Below, piece by piece: positions 6,373 through 14,060 of a stretch of 14,060 bases of DNA. Under the pieces are notes generated by a model. That model was not told the origin of the DNA and ran no database searches. It saw nothing but the letters and a program-made list of their open reading frames with translations. Positions within the stretch are counted from its first letter, which is position 1; each line of letters begins with the position of its first letter. Both the position numbers and the translations under genes were made by a program. Source of the stretch: Chitinophagales bacterium (GTDB taxonomy: Bacteria > Bacteroidota > Bacteroidia > Chitinophagales > UBA10324); the NCBI GenBank assembly GCA_013695775.1, contig JACCZV010000179.1, positions 1 to 14,060 on the forward strand, written 5' to 3'.

Positions 6373-8028
6373 TTAATTTCTCATCTCTTTAAAAGCATTG
6401 ATCAATCCATTTGTAGAACCATCATGTGATGAACTGGTAGAATCATCTTTCAGCTCTTTCAACACTGCGCCTGCAAGCTGTTTCCCAAGCTCAACGCCCC
6501 ATTGATCGAAACTGAAAATGTTCCATATTACTCCCTGTACAAAAATCTTGTGTTCATATAACGCGATTAGTTGCCCGAGAGTAAAGGGAGTTAGTTTACT
6601 TATCAGGAAAGAATTTGTAGGGCGGTTTCCCGCAAACACTTTATAGGGTATAAGTGAAGCTCGTTCTTCGGCTGATAGGTGCTTTAATTCCTCCTCTACC
6701 TCTTCTTTTGTTTTTCCATTCATCAACGCTTCTGTTTGCGCAAAAAAATTAGAGAGCAGGATGTTATGATGATCACCAATTGCATTGTGACTTGTAGCCG
6801 GTGCAATAAAATCACATGGAATCATAACGGTACCCTGATGGATTAACTGATAGAATGCATGTTGACCATTGGTGCCCGGTTCTCCCCAAATTACCGGTCC
6901 CGTTTGGTAATCTATAGGATTTCCATTTCGGTCAATATGTTTTCCATTGCTCTCCATGTTACCTTGCTGAAAGTAAGCTGGAAAGCGGTGCAAATATTGG
7001 TCATATGGGAGTATAGCCTCTGTTTGAGAACTAAAAAAATTCCGATACCAGATACCAATTAAAGCCATGATTACAGGTATATTTTCATTGAAAGGTTTTT
7101 CTTTGAAATGCTGATCAGTTTCCTGACCACCTTTCAGTAGCTCTTCAAAATTATCGTACCCGACCGTGAGCGCAATGGATAAGCCTACAGCACTCCATAA
7201 GCTATATCTTCCTCCAACCCAATCCCAGAAACGGAAGATGTTATGGGAATCAATTCCAAATTTAACGACCAGCTCTTCATTTGTTGAGAGGGCCACAAAA
7301 TGCTTAGCTACAAAACCCTCATCCAGCGCATATTTCAAAAACCAATCTCTGGCAGTATACGCATTGGTCATAGTTTCCTGCGTAGTGAATGTTTTGGATG
7401 CTATAATGAAAAGTGTTTCCTCCGGCGTAATTTTTTTTAATGTTTCAGCGATCGCTGATCCATCAATGTTAGAGATGAAATATGGTTGCAACCCATCTAA
7501 CCAATAGGGACGCAGTGCTTCTGTAACCATCACTGGTCCCAGATCGCTGCCGCCTATTCCAATGTTTACTATATACCTGATCTTCTTCCCGGAATATCCT
7601 TTCCATGTGCCATTGTGAATTTTTTTACAGAAAAGTTTCATCTGCGTTCTCACTTTATATATTTCAGCCAGCACATCTTTCCCTTCGGATATAATTGGTT
7701 GGTTTGAAAAGTTGCGCAAGGCAATATGAAGCACAGAACGATTTTCTGTTGCATTGATTTTTTCTCCGCTGAACATTGCTTCAATAGCGGTTTTCAAATT
7801 ACATTCTTCTGCTAACTGAAAAAGCAGATCGAGAGTTTTTGAGGCGATAATATTTTTTGAATAATCAAAGAGCAGGTCAGGCGTTCTGATTGAAAATTGT
7901 TGGAACCTTTTAGGATTACTAATGAAGAGGTCCTTCATTTTCATGGTGCTTATCTCTTTATGATGCGCAGATAATTGCTGCCACGCACTCGTTTGCGTTG
8001 GATTGATACTGGGAAAATCTTTTTTCAT
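6373..8028 (-). CDS. pgi: Glucose-6-phosphate isomerase
   Basis: Cytosolic enzyme interconverting glucose-6-phosphate and fructose-6-phosphate in glycolysis and gluconeogenesis. From the ATG at 8028 it has 551 residues, close to E. coli Pgi (549), and begins with INPTQTSAWQQL as that protein does. A frame extending to 8058 would add ten unconserved residues and is not preferred. Both family signatures are present: DWVGGRYSLWSAVG (about 269-282) and GVIWNIFSFDQWGVELGK (499-516). Catalytic residues by family comparison are Glu359 (in QQGNMESNGK), His390 (in GTNGQHAF) and Lys516. The phosphate/substrate loop NIGIGGSDLG (155-164) is also intact. This is the long bacterial/eukaryotic type, not the short archaeal or cupin types. 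It is divergent from the secreted GH-A-like gene across 143 bases and upstream of the FAD-protein gene. Confidence 0.97.
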   Translation of the reverse strand: MKKDFPSINPTQTSAWQQLSAHHKEISTMKMKDLFISNPKRFQQFSIRTPDLLFDYSKNIIASKTLDLLFQLAEECNLKTAIEAMFSGEKINATENRSVLHIALRNFSNQPIISEGKDVLAEIYKVRTQMKLFCKKIHNGTWKGYSGKKIRYIVNIGIGGSDLGPVMVTEALRPYWLDGLQPYFISNIDGSAIAETLKKITPEETLFIIASKTFTTQETMTNAYTARDWFLKYALDEGFVAKHFVALSTNEELVVKFGIDSHNIFRFWDWVGGRYSLWSAVGLSIALTVGYDNFEELLKGGQETDQHFKEKPFNENIPVIMALIGIWYRNFFSSQTEAILPYDQYLHRFPAYFQQGNMESNGKHIDRNGNPIDYQTGPVIWGEPGTNGQHAFYQLIHQGTVMIPCDFIAPATSHNAIGDHHNILLSNFFAQTEALMNGKTKEEVEEELKHLSAEERASLIPYKVFAGNRPTNSFLISKLTPFTLGQLIALYEHKIFVQGVIWNIFSFDQWGVELGKQLAGAVLKELKDDSTSSSHDGSTNGLINAFKEMRN

Positions 8029-8171
8029 CTTACAATAAAAATGCAGGTATTTATGCAATTCAGCGAAATGATGCCAGTGTTAATGCATAAGTAAATAAAG
8101 TTAAATGATGTTCTTGCGCGATGTTTGGATGAAGAATTGCTAACGTACGAATCTTAAGATCAATAAACATT

Positions 8172-9689
8172 ATGAAAAAAATTTCGGTCATTCTATCGCT
8201 ATTGTTTATTGTAAATGTTTCAACGAACAATGTAGCGGCATCCGGCATATATCCGAAGGTGAATTTTGCTGATGCCATGTTTCTCCCCCACACTTACACT
8301 TCGGATGATGATAAATTGCCGAATCTCCTGGAATGGAATTTATTGAAAAATGTTCAAACCAAAAAAGCGGATGCAGAAATCACAATTACCGATTCACGCA
8401 TAGAGTTAAACCGCAGGGTATGGACTTTCTCTACGTCAGATATTTTTTACAGGAAAGGATTCACGCCGTATGATGTAACTCAGGAAGAGTATGTAACTCT
8501 TGTAAGAAATCTTCATCCGTATGCGGTAGCCTATTCAGAAGGGAAAACAAGTGACTGGGCACGTCAAAAAATCGGAGATACTGCCGTATTTGGGGGAACA
8601 GGTAATGGTTACAATATTCCTTCCTGGGTTCCATCTGAGGTTTTGCAGGGTGTTGGCAACCAAAAATTTTTCCTGAACGGAAAACCTTACGATTTTTTCA
8701 ACGCTTATGTAAGAATGATTCACAAGATTCCGGCCCGGGGATATGTTTTAGGCAATATAATGACAGGAACTTGTGCGGAAGTAATCTGGATGATTAGCTT
8801 AACCAATCCCGAATATGTTCAGCTTGGATTGGAACAGATGCGAGCAGCAGCTTATTCAGAATACTGGAGAAAAAGTCCGGGATCGTACAAGGCGAAATTT
8901 AACAGGTGGGCAGATTCAATAAAGGCTGTGTATCCTAAGGTAAAAATTATTGCCGATGTTCCTCCCTCACGATCTAATGTGGAATCTGACAGAGGCTGGA
9001 TTAAGGAATTGCAACGTGATCTTAAAGCAGATGCGGTTCGTGACTATTGGCACCTACACCATACCAGCCAGAGTGAATTCAGCGGTGATATAAGAAAAGA
9101 TGCCATGGTAATGAATGAAATTTTTCAAACCAACATTTTAAGGCTTCTTGAAAAACAAAAAAACCTGTTTCCTGACAAAGAGTTGGTGATAGATCAATGG
9201 AGCGTGTCGCTTACAGGTGACGGAGGAAGAAATCCATATAAAAGGACATTTTTCGCCACCGGATATATTCCCCGAATGGCTGAATTTATGGTCAACTACA
9301 ATCGTGACCATGACAATGCGATCGCCTCAGCCAAATATGAAAATCTGAAGCAGTTGATTGGAAGCAAAGGCATAATGAGTATGGAATATGAGGTAACCAG
9401 AATTACTGCCAATATTTTTTCTGAGTCGGGAACGGTATTAAATGTGCAGCACCCTGCAGGGGTTCATATATTCGGAGCCAAAACGGCACAGAAATATAAA
9501 TTGCTCGTATTTAATGACAGCGGCAAATCAATACAGTTGCCCCAGCAGATCAACTGTGATGGCAAAATGCTCAATGTATATGTGAATGAAGCATTATCAA
9601 GCCCTGACCTTACAGCAACTACCTGGTCTAATTACAAAACAGAGGGAGAGGTGAAACCCTATTCTATTTTATATGTAGAGCTTAGATAA
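8172..9689 (+). CDS. Secreted TIM-barrel protein resembling clan GH-A arabinofuranosidases, with altered catalytic positions
   Basis: A 505-residue exported protein with a signal peptide at residues 1-23 (basic start, hydrophobic core, VAA|S). I do not recognise it at gene level. By eye the strand order fits a GH51-like barrel: LHPYAVAYSEGKTSDW (115-129) at the first-strand 'KP-RFPGG' position, GNIMTGTCAEV (194-204) like the 'N-TGT-EE' strand, YVQLGLEQM (215-223) like the acid/base strand 'ELGNE', HLHH (294-297), and ELVIDQWSVS (337-346) like the nucleophile strand 'TEW'. A beta-sandwich C-terminus ends in KPYSILYVEL, as in arabinofuranosidases. On this alignment Glu221 is kept as acid/base, Asn before it is Leu220, and the nucleophile Glu is Gln342. 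It may be a sugar-binding or inactive relative, or the alignment may be wrong. No T9SS sorting domain is seen. It is divergent from pgi and convergent with the ABC gene. Confidence 0.6.
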   Translation: MKKISVILSLLFIVNVSTNNVAASGIYPKVNFADAMFLPHTYTSDDDKLPNLLEWNLLKNVQTKKADAEITITDSRIELNRRVWTFSTSDIFYRKGFTPYDVTQEEYVTLVRNLHPYAVAYSEGKTSDWARQKIGDTAVFGGTGNGYNIPSWVPSEVLQGVGNQKFFLNGKPYDFFNAYVRMIHKIPARGYVLGNIMTGTCAEVIWMISLTNPEYVQLGLEQMRAAAYSEYWRKSPGSYKAKFNRWADSIKAVYPKVKIIADVPPSRSNVESDRGWIKELQRDLKADAVRDYWHLHHTSQSEFSGDIRKDAMVMNEIFQTNILRLLEKQKNLFPDKELVIDQWSVSLTGDGGRNPYKRTFFATGYIPRMAEFMVNYNRDHDNAIASAKYENLKQLIGSKGIMSMEYEVTRITANIFSESGTVLNVQHPAGVHIFGAKTAQKYKLLVFNDSGKSIQLPQQINCDGKMLNVYVNEALSSPDLTATTWSNYKTEGEVKPYSILYVELR

Positions 9690-9710
9690 GTAACACTATA
9701 AATTTAGGAA

Positions 9711-9732
9711 TGGATAAAGCTTTATTCATCCA
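9711..9732. terminator. Possible bidirectional hairpin between convergent genes
   Basis: TGGAT (9711-9715) pairs with ATCCA (9728-9732) around a core that contains the palindrome ATAAAGCTTTAT. It sits in the 57-base spacer between the stop codons of the secreted protein gene (9689) and the ABC gene (9747). No U-run follows on either strand, so termination is plausible by position only. Confidence 0.3.
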
Positions 9733-9746
9733 GACCTGGTTGTTAA

Positions 9747-11630
9747 TCACGCCGTAACCTCAAACTGCATTTCATTTAACCGCCGGTAAAGTCCGGAGGA
9801 ATTATTCATCAGGGTTTCATGGCTGCCTGACTCAACTACAACTCCCTTGTCGAGAACAACAATTTTGTCTGCGTTGCGGATCGTAGAGAGTCGATGTGCA
9901 ATCACAAATGAGGTGCGGTTTTTCATCAGGTTATCCAAAGCCTCCTGCACTAATTGCTCGCTTTCACTATCTAAGGAGCTTGTTGCTTCATCCAGAATTA
10001 AAATTGCCGGATCTCTTAAGATGGCCCGCGCAATGGCAATTCGCTGCCGCTGGCCACCAGATAATTTTATTCCTCTCTCACCAACAATGGTCTCGTATTT
10101 TTCGGGGAAACGACTGATGAACTCGTCGGCATTTGCTTTTTTAGCGGCCTCTACGATCTGAATCACACTGGCATCCGGATCTCCATAAGCGATATTTTCT
10201 TTTATGCTACCGCCAAACAACATCACATCCTGAGGTACAAAGGCCATCTGTTTCCGAAGCTGGCTTAGAAGAAATGAGCTGGCATTTCTCTCATCAAAAA
10301 ATATATTTCCTGCTTGTGGCTCATAGAAGTGAAGTAAAAGTGCTGCGATGGTACTTTTCCCTGCGCCGCTTGGTCCTACGAGAGCGATTTGTTCACCAGA
10401 TTCCGCAGTAAGGGTAACGTCCTTTAAAACTACTACATCAGGGCGTGAGGGATAGCTGAAAGCAACATGATCAAAGCGAACATTCCCGTTTAACTGATAT
10501 GCGGGGTTCAGCGGTACAGGAGCGAGGTCTACAGACTCTCCTTCGGCTCTCAATATCTCTCTTACGCTGTGAGTAGCGCCCAAAGTTTTTTGCAACTGGC
10601 TGAACATATCTGCAAAACCGGCAAAAGTACCGCCTACGAATACGGAAAAAATCCCAAACATTGTAAGCAGTCCGGGAGTAAGCTCCCCTGCTTTGATCAT
10701 GTTCGCGCCATACCACATCACAAATGCGATGGTTCCAAACACACTGAAGATCATGAAGGATATGAATGCGCCACGGTATCGGCCGTTGCGAATGGCAGTG
10801 TCTACAACAGAAAAAATACTTTTTGTATAACGGGCAATCTCAAAAAACTCACTGGTAAAAGATTTTACAATTGATATCCCCTGGAACGTTTCCTGCACTA
10901 TCGTTCCGCTTTCTGCAAGTTGATCCTGAGCCTTGCGGGCCATGCGGCGGATTCGCTTTCCGAATACCACTGCAAGAATTGCTATTACAGGCACGACAGC
11001 AAGCATCACTAAGGCAAGCTTTGCACTTATCAGGAAAATAAATACCAGCCCGATGATCAGCGTAAATATTCCGCGCAGAAACTCCGCGAGCGTAAACGAA
11101 ATGGCATCCTGAATCTGTGAAAGATCAGAGGAGATGCGGCTGCTCAATTCCCCAACTCTCTTCTCCGTAAAAAAACTCATTGGCATGCTCAGCAATTTCT
11201 TGTACACATCGCCGCGCATGTCCGCAAGAGATTTCTCGCCTACCTCAGTAAGAAGATAGACGCGCATGAATGAAAATAACATCTGAATGGTAAGCTGCAA
11301 AAATATCAGCCCTACAATGGTATTAAGGCCCCAGTTGATCTCTTTAATGCTAAAACCAAAATTTTGAGAGATTGCTGATGTTGAACCTGGCAATGACTGA
11401 GATGTTCCGGGTACAGCAGCGTCTATCATTTTACCAATCAGAAAAGGGAAGATGCTCGTAGAAAAAGCAGATAGGGCTATAAATATCAACGCAAGGATAA
11501 ACTTGCCGCGATACGGTTTCAGATATGAGAACAGAAAGAGCGCCTCATGCAGACTCTCTCTATTGATCTTCACCTTTGCCGATTCTGATTTCAATGATCC
11601 GTTGCTGTTATTGTCGTTGCCTCTTGCCAT
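9747..11630 (-). CDS. ABC half-transporter, MsbA/ABCB-like lipid or drug exporter
   Basis: A 627-residue fused membrane plus ATPase protein that would work as a homodimer in the inner membrane. The ATG at 11630 is chosen; the frame also has a TTG one codon earlier at 11633. The N-terminal domain has about six membrane segments (near residues 45-65, 102-124, 187-204, 206-223, 287-309, 321-339). ATPase motifs: A-loop Tyr393 (FSYPSRPD), Walker A GPSGAGKS (419-426), Q-loop Gln467, signature LSGGQ (523-527), Walker B ILILDE (543-548), D-loop SSLD, H-loop His579 (IAHRLSTI). All are intact, so it should be active. Members of this group flip lipid A (MsbA) or export drugs and lipids. The two lipid A acyl-editing genes directly upstream on the same strand favour a lipid A role, but the sequence alone does not decide the substrate. 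A 159-base gap separates it from the acyltransferase gene. Confidence 0.9.
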   Translation of the reverse strand: MARGNDNNSNGSLKSESAKVKINRESLHEALFLFSYLKPYRGKFILALIFIALSAFSTSIFPFLIGKMIDAAVPGTSQSLPGSTSAISQNFGFSIKEINWGLNTIVGLIFLQLTIQMLFSFMRVYLLTEVGEKSLADMRGDVYKKLLSMPMSFFTEKRVGELSSRISSDLSQIQDAISFTLAEFLRGIFTLIIGLVFIFLISAKLALVMLAVVPVIAILAVVFGKRIRRMARKAQDQLAESGTIVQETFQGISIVKSFTSEFFEIARYTKSIFSVVDTAIRNGRYRGAFISFMIFSVFGTIAFVMWYGANMIKAGELTPGLLTMFGIFSVFVGGTFAGFADMFSQLQKTLGATHSVREILRAEGESVDLAPVPLNPAYQLNGNVRFDHVAFSYPSRPDVVVLKDVTLTAESGEQIALVGPSGAGKSTIAALLLHFYEPQAGNIFFDERNASSFLLSQLRKQMAFVPQDVMLFGGSIKENIAYGDPDASVIQIVEAAKKANADEFISRFPEKYETIVGERGIKLSGGQRQRIAIARAILRDPAILILDEATSSLDSESEQLVQEALDNLMKNRTSFVIAHRLSTIRNADKIVVLDKGVVVESGSHETLMNNSSGLYRRLNEMQFEVTA

Positions 11631-11789
11631 CAATAAAGGGTGCGATATGAGTTCTGTAAGGTAAAACGATATGAAGCGATAGACGGTAAATTAGCGCTCA
11701 TATTTTCAAGTAAAATTTTATTAGCAAAGAAGCATGTTTAAATTTTATAATAATTAATCTGTAAAGAAGCTCACCTCTTTTGTAATCCA

Positions 11790-12662
11790 TCACCTTTGTG
11801 CATGCTTCCATCTTCGGTGGCTCCACAGCCATATTTCCGGTTGTTCACGAATCTCTTTTTCAAGCTGGCGTGTATGAGCTTCTGTTATTTCGCCATCGGT
11901 TGTTTGGGTGGGTTGTTCAAAGAGTGTTTCAGCCATTATCTCATACCTTCCTCGCCTTACCTTTCGCACGCTGGCAAACACCACTGGGTAATTTAGCTTT
12001 CTGGCTATTGTTTCAGTGCCGCGAAACACAGGGGTTTGCTGATTTAAAAAAGTTGTCCAATAAGCATTGTCAGCCGAAGGTGTCTGATCGGCGATAAATA
12101 CAGTAGCGGTGATGTCTTTCCGGTTACGAATCATCTCTCTGAAAGTATCCGGCATGGAAATCAGCTTATTTCCAAAACGTGTGCGGATGTGAATCATCAG
12201 CATGTTGAAATATTTATTTGAGAGAGGATGATAGATAACCTGCAACTGTTGCTTGCAGATGAGCGGAAAAGCAACCCCTGCCCATTCCCAATTTCCAAAA
12301 TGACCCATTACTACAATGATGCTTCTTTGCTGTTCATAGTAATCAATAAAAAGCGCTTTGGCATCCGGACTGAAGATGCAATGATCTATTAAAAACTTCC
12401 TGCTCATTGTCATCGCCTTTACTGTTTCAACAAACAGATCGCAGAGGTAGCTGTAAAATCCGTGCATGATTTGCCTCAACTCTGCATCGCTTTTTTCGGG
12501 AAAAGAATTTTGAAGATTTTTAAGCACGACTTTCTTTCTATAACCCACAATATGGAAAAGCAGAAAATAAGCTATATCGGAGATGCCATAAAGAATTCCG
12601 GAAGAAAGTATCGAAATAAGATAGAGAAATGGAAGCGAGATATAATAACCTATGGCCTGCAT
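11790..12662 (-). CDS. LpxL/HtrB-family lysophospholipid or lipid A acyltransferase
   Basis: A 290-residue inner-membrane acyltransferase, the family's usual size. The ATG at 12662 is chosen, giving the typical opening MQAIGYYISLPFLYLIS. The frame extends to a TTG at 12719 that would overlap the upstream gene and add 19 unconserved residues. One N-terminal membrane segment (about 5-45) anchors it. The catalytic HX4E motif is HFGNWE (His121 to Glu126). FIADQTP (189-195) and WLWSHRRWK (278-286) are further family motifs, the last also typical of LpxL. In Gram-negatives this family adds secondary acyl chains to Kdo-lipid A; in Bacteroidota some members may instead acylate other lipids. It begins 40 bases after the lpxR-like stop, so the two are probably one transcript. 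Confidence 0.9.
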   Translation of the reverse strand: MQAIGYYISLPFLYLISILSSGILYGISDIAYFLLFHIVGYRKKVVLKNLQNSFPEKSDAELRQIMHGFYSYLCDLFVETVKAMTMSRKFLIDHCIFSPDAKALFIDYYEQQRSIIVVMGHFGNWEWAGVAFPLICKQQLQVIYHPLSNKYFNMLMIHIRTRFGNKLISMPDTFREMIRNRKDITATVFIADQTPSADNAYWTTFLNQQTPVFRGTETIARKLNYPVVFASVRKVRRGRYEIMAETLFEQPTQTTDGEITEAHTRQLEKEIREQPEIWLWSHRRWKHAQR

Positions 12663-12702
12663 ATAAGAGGACAAAGCTATCGGTAAAACCTTACGGGTGT
12701 TT

Positions 12703-13677
12703 TTATAAATTAAGACCAATCCTCAAGCCGCCCCACGAATGAAATCTTCCATTCTCAAATTCCTTTGTAAGCACTGACTGAAAATATTCTAAGTATATTT
12801 TTTTTACACTAAAGACCACACCAAAATTATTCTGGAAAGTCAGCCTGCTTAAATCACTTGAAGAGAGAGTATAAGCGCTGTTAGTGAACAATCCACCCTG
12901 GAGGGTAGCATCGTAGCCTACCAGATGACATTGTGGCTGACTGTAGAGATACAATACAAGGTTGCGTTTTGTGAGCGATTCCTTCCCGGTAGGGGCAAGA
13001 TATTCCGGATTAAGTTTGCCGACCATGAATGTAATCATGGCTGTAGCTTTATCATTCAGTGTGCCTGCACGAATGGCTGCTCCGCCACTTATCTCAAATA
13101 AATTCCTGCTGGCATATATGCTTTTCTCATAAGAGGCTTCATAGTTCAAAATAACGTCAGTCTGAATCTGGTTCCGCCATCCCAATGGTTCTGTATCGCC
13201 AAGCCATCTGTGAATCGAACGTTGTACATTTTCTCCCAAGGCGTAAGGGCCGAGAATTCCGGCAGAGAGTGCTGATGACAGCCTGCGATGATGTACCGGA
13301 TCAGTAGCAATTACAAAGGATTTAAGAAATGCATAAGCGGCAAAGGGACGGTCTCCATAAGCAATGTCAGGATTGTTTATGCTGGTAGAGGTATAGCCAA
13401 TGTGTTCGATCGAGATTCCATATTTTTTATCACTCGCAGGAAGTGTCAGAAGAATTTTAGAGGTTGGAAATTTTTGTATGACAGGCAATACAAGCTCCAG
13501 GCTGCTGCCCTGGGTGTAATATTCATCCGTTGCAGCAAAAAAATCATTGTCGTAGTATAGTCGAAGGAATTTGTTGCTGTTTATGTTCCGGTACGAGGCA
13601 AGATTATCAATGACCTGAGCTCTTAAGAACAATGGGAAGAATGTAGAGAAAATAAAAAAATATAATCCTCGCTTCAT
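12703..13677 (-). CDS. lpxR: Outer-membrane lipid A deacylase, LpxR family (DUF2219)
   Basis: A 324-residue predicted outer-membrane beta-barrel with a signal peptide (1-20, LRA|Q). The family landmarks occur in order: YYDNDFFAATDEYYTQG (41-57), which holds the Asn-Asp pair (N44, D45) of the active site; GDRPFAAY (108-115); LGPYALGENVQ (142-152) running into His156, the counterpart of the catalytic His of Salmonella LpxR; and GWRNQ (166-170). Thus the key residues are retained. LpxR removes the 3'-O-acyloxyacyl group of lipid A in a calcium-dependent reaction at the outer leaflet. Alternating amphipathic strands fill the rest; the C-terminal residue is Leu rather than the usual aromatic. It heads a likely operon with the acyltransferase (40-base gap) and perhaps the ABC gene. 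The family is clear; lipid A as substrate in this organism is inferred. Confidence 0.85.
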   Translation of the reverse strand: MKRGLYFFIFSTFFPLFLRAQVIDNLASYRNINSNKFLRLYYDNDFFAATDEYYTQGSSLELVLPVIQKFPTSKILLTLPASDKKYGISIEHIGYTSTSINNPDIAYGDRPFAAYAFLKSFVIATDPVHHRRLSSALSAGILGPYALGENVQRSIHRWLGDTEPLGWRNQIQTDVILNYEASYEKSIYASRNLFEISGGAAIRAGTLNDKATAMITFMVGKLNPEYLAPTGKESLTKRNLVLYLYSQPQCHLVGYDATLQGGLFTNSAYTLSSSDLSRLTFQNNFGVVFSVKKIYLEYFQSVLTKEFENGRFHSWGGLRIGLNL

Positions 13678-13718
13678 AATTCCTGTTCGATTGCCTTTAT
13701 ATCAGTTACGTTATATAG

Positions 13719-13732
13719 GAAACTTCAGTTTC
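13719..13732. promoter_or_regulatory. 14-bp palindrome upstream of the lpxR-like gene
   Basis: GAAACT-TC-AGTTTC is a perfect 6-bp inverted repeat with a 2-base centre, 41 bases before the lpxR-like start in the 135-base spacer. Size, symmetry and position suit an operator for a dimeric regulator, but no regulator gene is seen nearby and no second copy was noticed in the window. Confidence 0.3.
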
Positions 13733-13793
13733 GGTTAATATAAAAAAAACTTGCTACGAATAAGCCACTAAAAAAATTGTTAGTCCTTTTGGC

Positions 13794-13803
13794 TCCGATC
13801 GGA
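13794..13803. repeat. Short perfect palindrome after the Uma2 stop
   Basis: TCCGATCGGA is a 10-bp perfect palindrome starting 9 bases after the Uma2 stop codon. It has no U-run directly behind it on the minus strand; a run of T begins about 30 bases further on, after an imperfect A/T-rich fold. It may be part of a terminator or a protein site, or it may be chance. Confidence 0.25.
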
Positions 13804-13812
13804 ATAGGATAA

Positions 13813-14060
13813 TCAAAACCTGATTTCACCTTGGAGTATTTCCGATCTGATCATAGCAACTTCCTTATATACTTCTTTAAATTGGTTGTTTTCATTTTTA
13901 AAAGCATGGACCTCCTTATCATTTGGGTCAACAATAAAATATTCCTTTACCCCATAATTTTCATATACTCTAAATTTCTTCTTCGTATCGAAGTAGCTAT
14001 TAAATTCAGATAGCACCTCAATAATTAAATCAGGAGGCCCATAAACCCAATCTTCAATTC
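13813..14060 (-). CDS. Uma2-family (DUF820, PD-(D/E)XK-like) protein, C-terminal part
   Basis: The frame is open from the right edge to a TGA at 13813, giving about 82 residues; the N-terminal half lies outside the window. It reads GPPDLIIEVLS, then DTKKKFRVYENYGVKEYFIVDP, then a beta-rich end. This follows the Uma2 pattern PDL-xxEV-xS ... D-xxxK-xxxY ... GV-xEYW-xVDP, with the Phe in EYFIVDP at the usual Trp position. The fold is restriction-endonuclease-like, and Asp and Glu of PDLIIEV plus a downstream Lys are the presumed active-site residues. The cellular role of this family is unsettled. It lies 135 bases upstream of the lpxR-like gene on the same strand, and nothing links the two functionally. 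Confidence 0.83.
   Translation of the reverse strand, partial: IEDWVYGPPDLIIEVLSEFNSYFDTKKKFRVYENYGVKEYFIVDPNDKEVHAFKNENNQFKEVYKEVAMIRSEILQGEIRF

Noticed and set aside
11631..11633. TTG one codon before the ATG as the ABC transporter start
   Set aside because: The ATG at 11630 is directly adjacent and the preferred codon; the choice changes the protein by one residue.
12663..12719. N-terminal extension of the acyltransferase to a TTG overlapping the lpxR-like gene
   Set aside because: The 19 extra residues do not match the family, and the ATG at 12662 gives the typical beginning.
13741..13812. Intrinsic terminator in the A-rich and T-rich runs after the Uma2 gene
   Set aside because: Pairing ACTAA/TTAGT with an outer GCC/GGC needs a large bulge and the U-run lies inside the loop rather than after the stem.

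Overview
The window looks like a chromosomal segment of a member of the Bacteroidota, probably an environmental Chitinophagales/Sphingobacteriales-type lineage; the exact placement is inference. The signs are: start codons preceded by A/T-rich sequence with no Shine-Dalgarno motif; secreted proteins with Gln directly after the predicted signal-peptidase site (VSA|Q, SFA|Q, LRA|Q); an M43 metalloprotease with the RTCGT pro-segment motif typical of this phylum; a 64-residue Csp of the VKFFN type; and an uncharacterised FAD protein family common in the phylum. No phage, IS, CRISPR, tRNA or rRNA sequence was seen.

Layout. 1-1050 (minus): a small secreted protein carrying an M43-type pro-segment, followed 12 bp downstream by the N-terminal 200 residues of an M43-type zinc metalloprotease that runs off the window. 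1051-1547: no convincing gene. 1548-4648: a cold-shock/RNA-remodelling block with a Csp gene and its terminator, a DEAD-box helicase (minus) and a second, divergent DEAD-box helicase (plus, TTG start). 4735-8028 (minus): a COG2509-like FAD protein and glucose-6-phosphate isomerase. 8172-9689 (plus): a secreted TIM-barrel protein resembling clan GH-A arabinofuranosidases. 9747-13677 (minus): an LpxR-like outer-membrane lipid A deacylase, an LpxL/HtrB-family acyltransferase and an MsbA-like ABC half-transporter. 13813-14060 (minus): the C-terminal part of a Uma2-family protein entering from the right edge.

How the genes may work together. The Csp and the two helicases fit RNA-structure management in the cold. 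The lpxR-like, acyltransferase and ABC genes, in that order of transcription, could remove, add and flip acyl chains or lipid A and so form an envelope-remodelling group. The most unusual points are the apparent split of an M43 zymogen into two secreted polypeptides from adjacent genes, and the GH-A-like protein, in which the residue at the expected nucleophile position reads Gln and the Asn before the acid/base Glu reads Leu. Both rest on alignment by eye to remembered family patterns.
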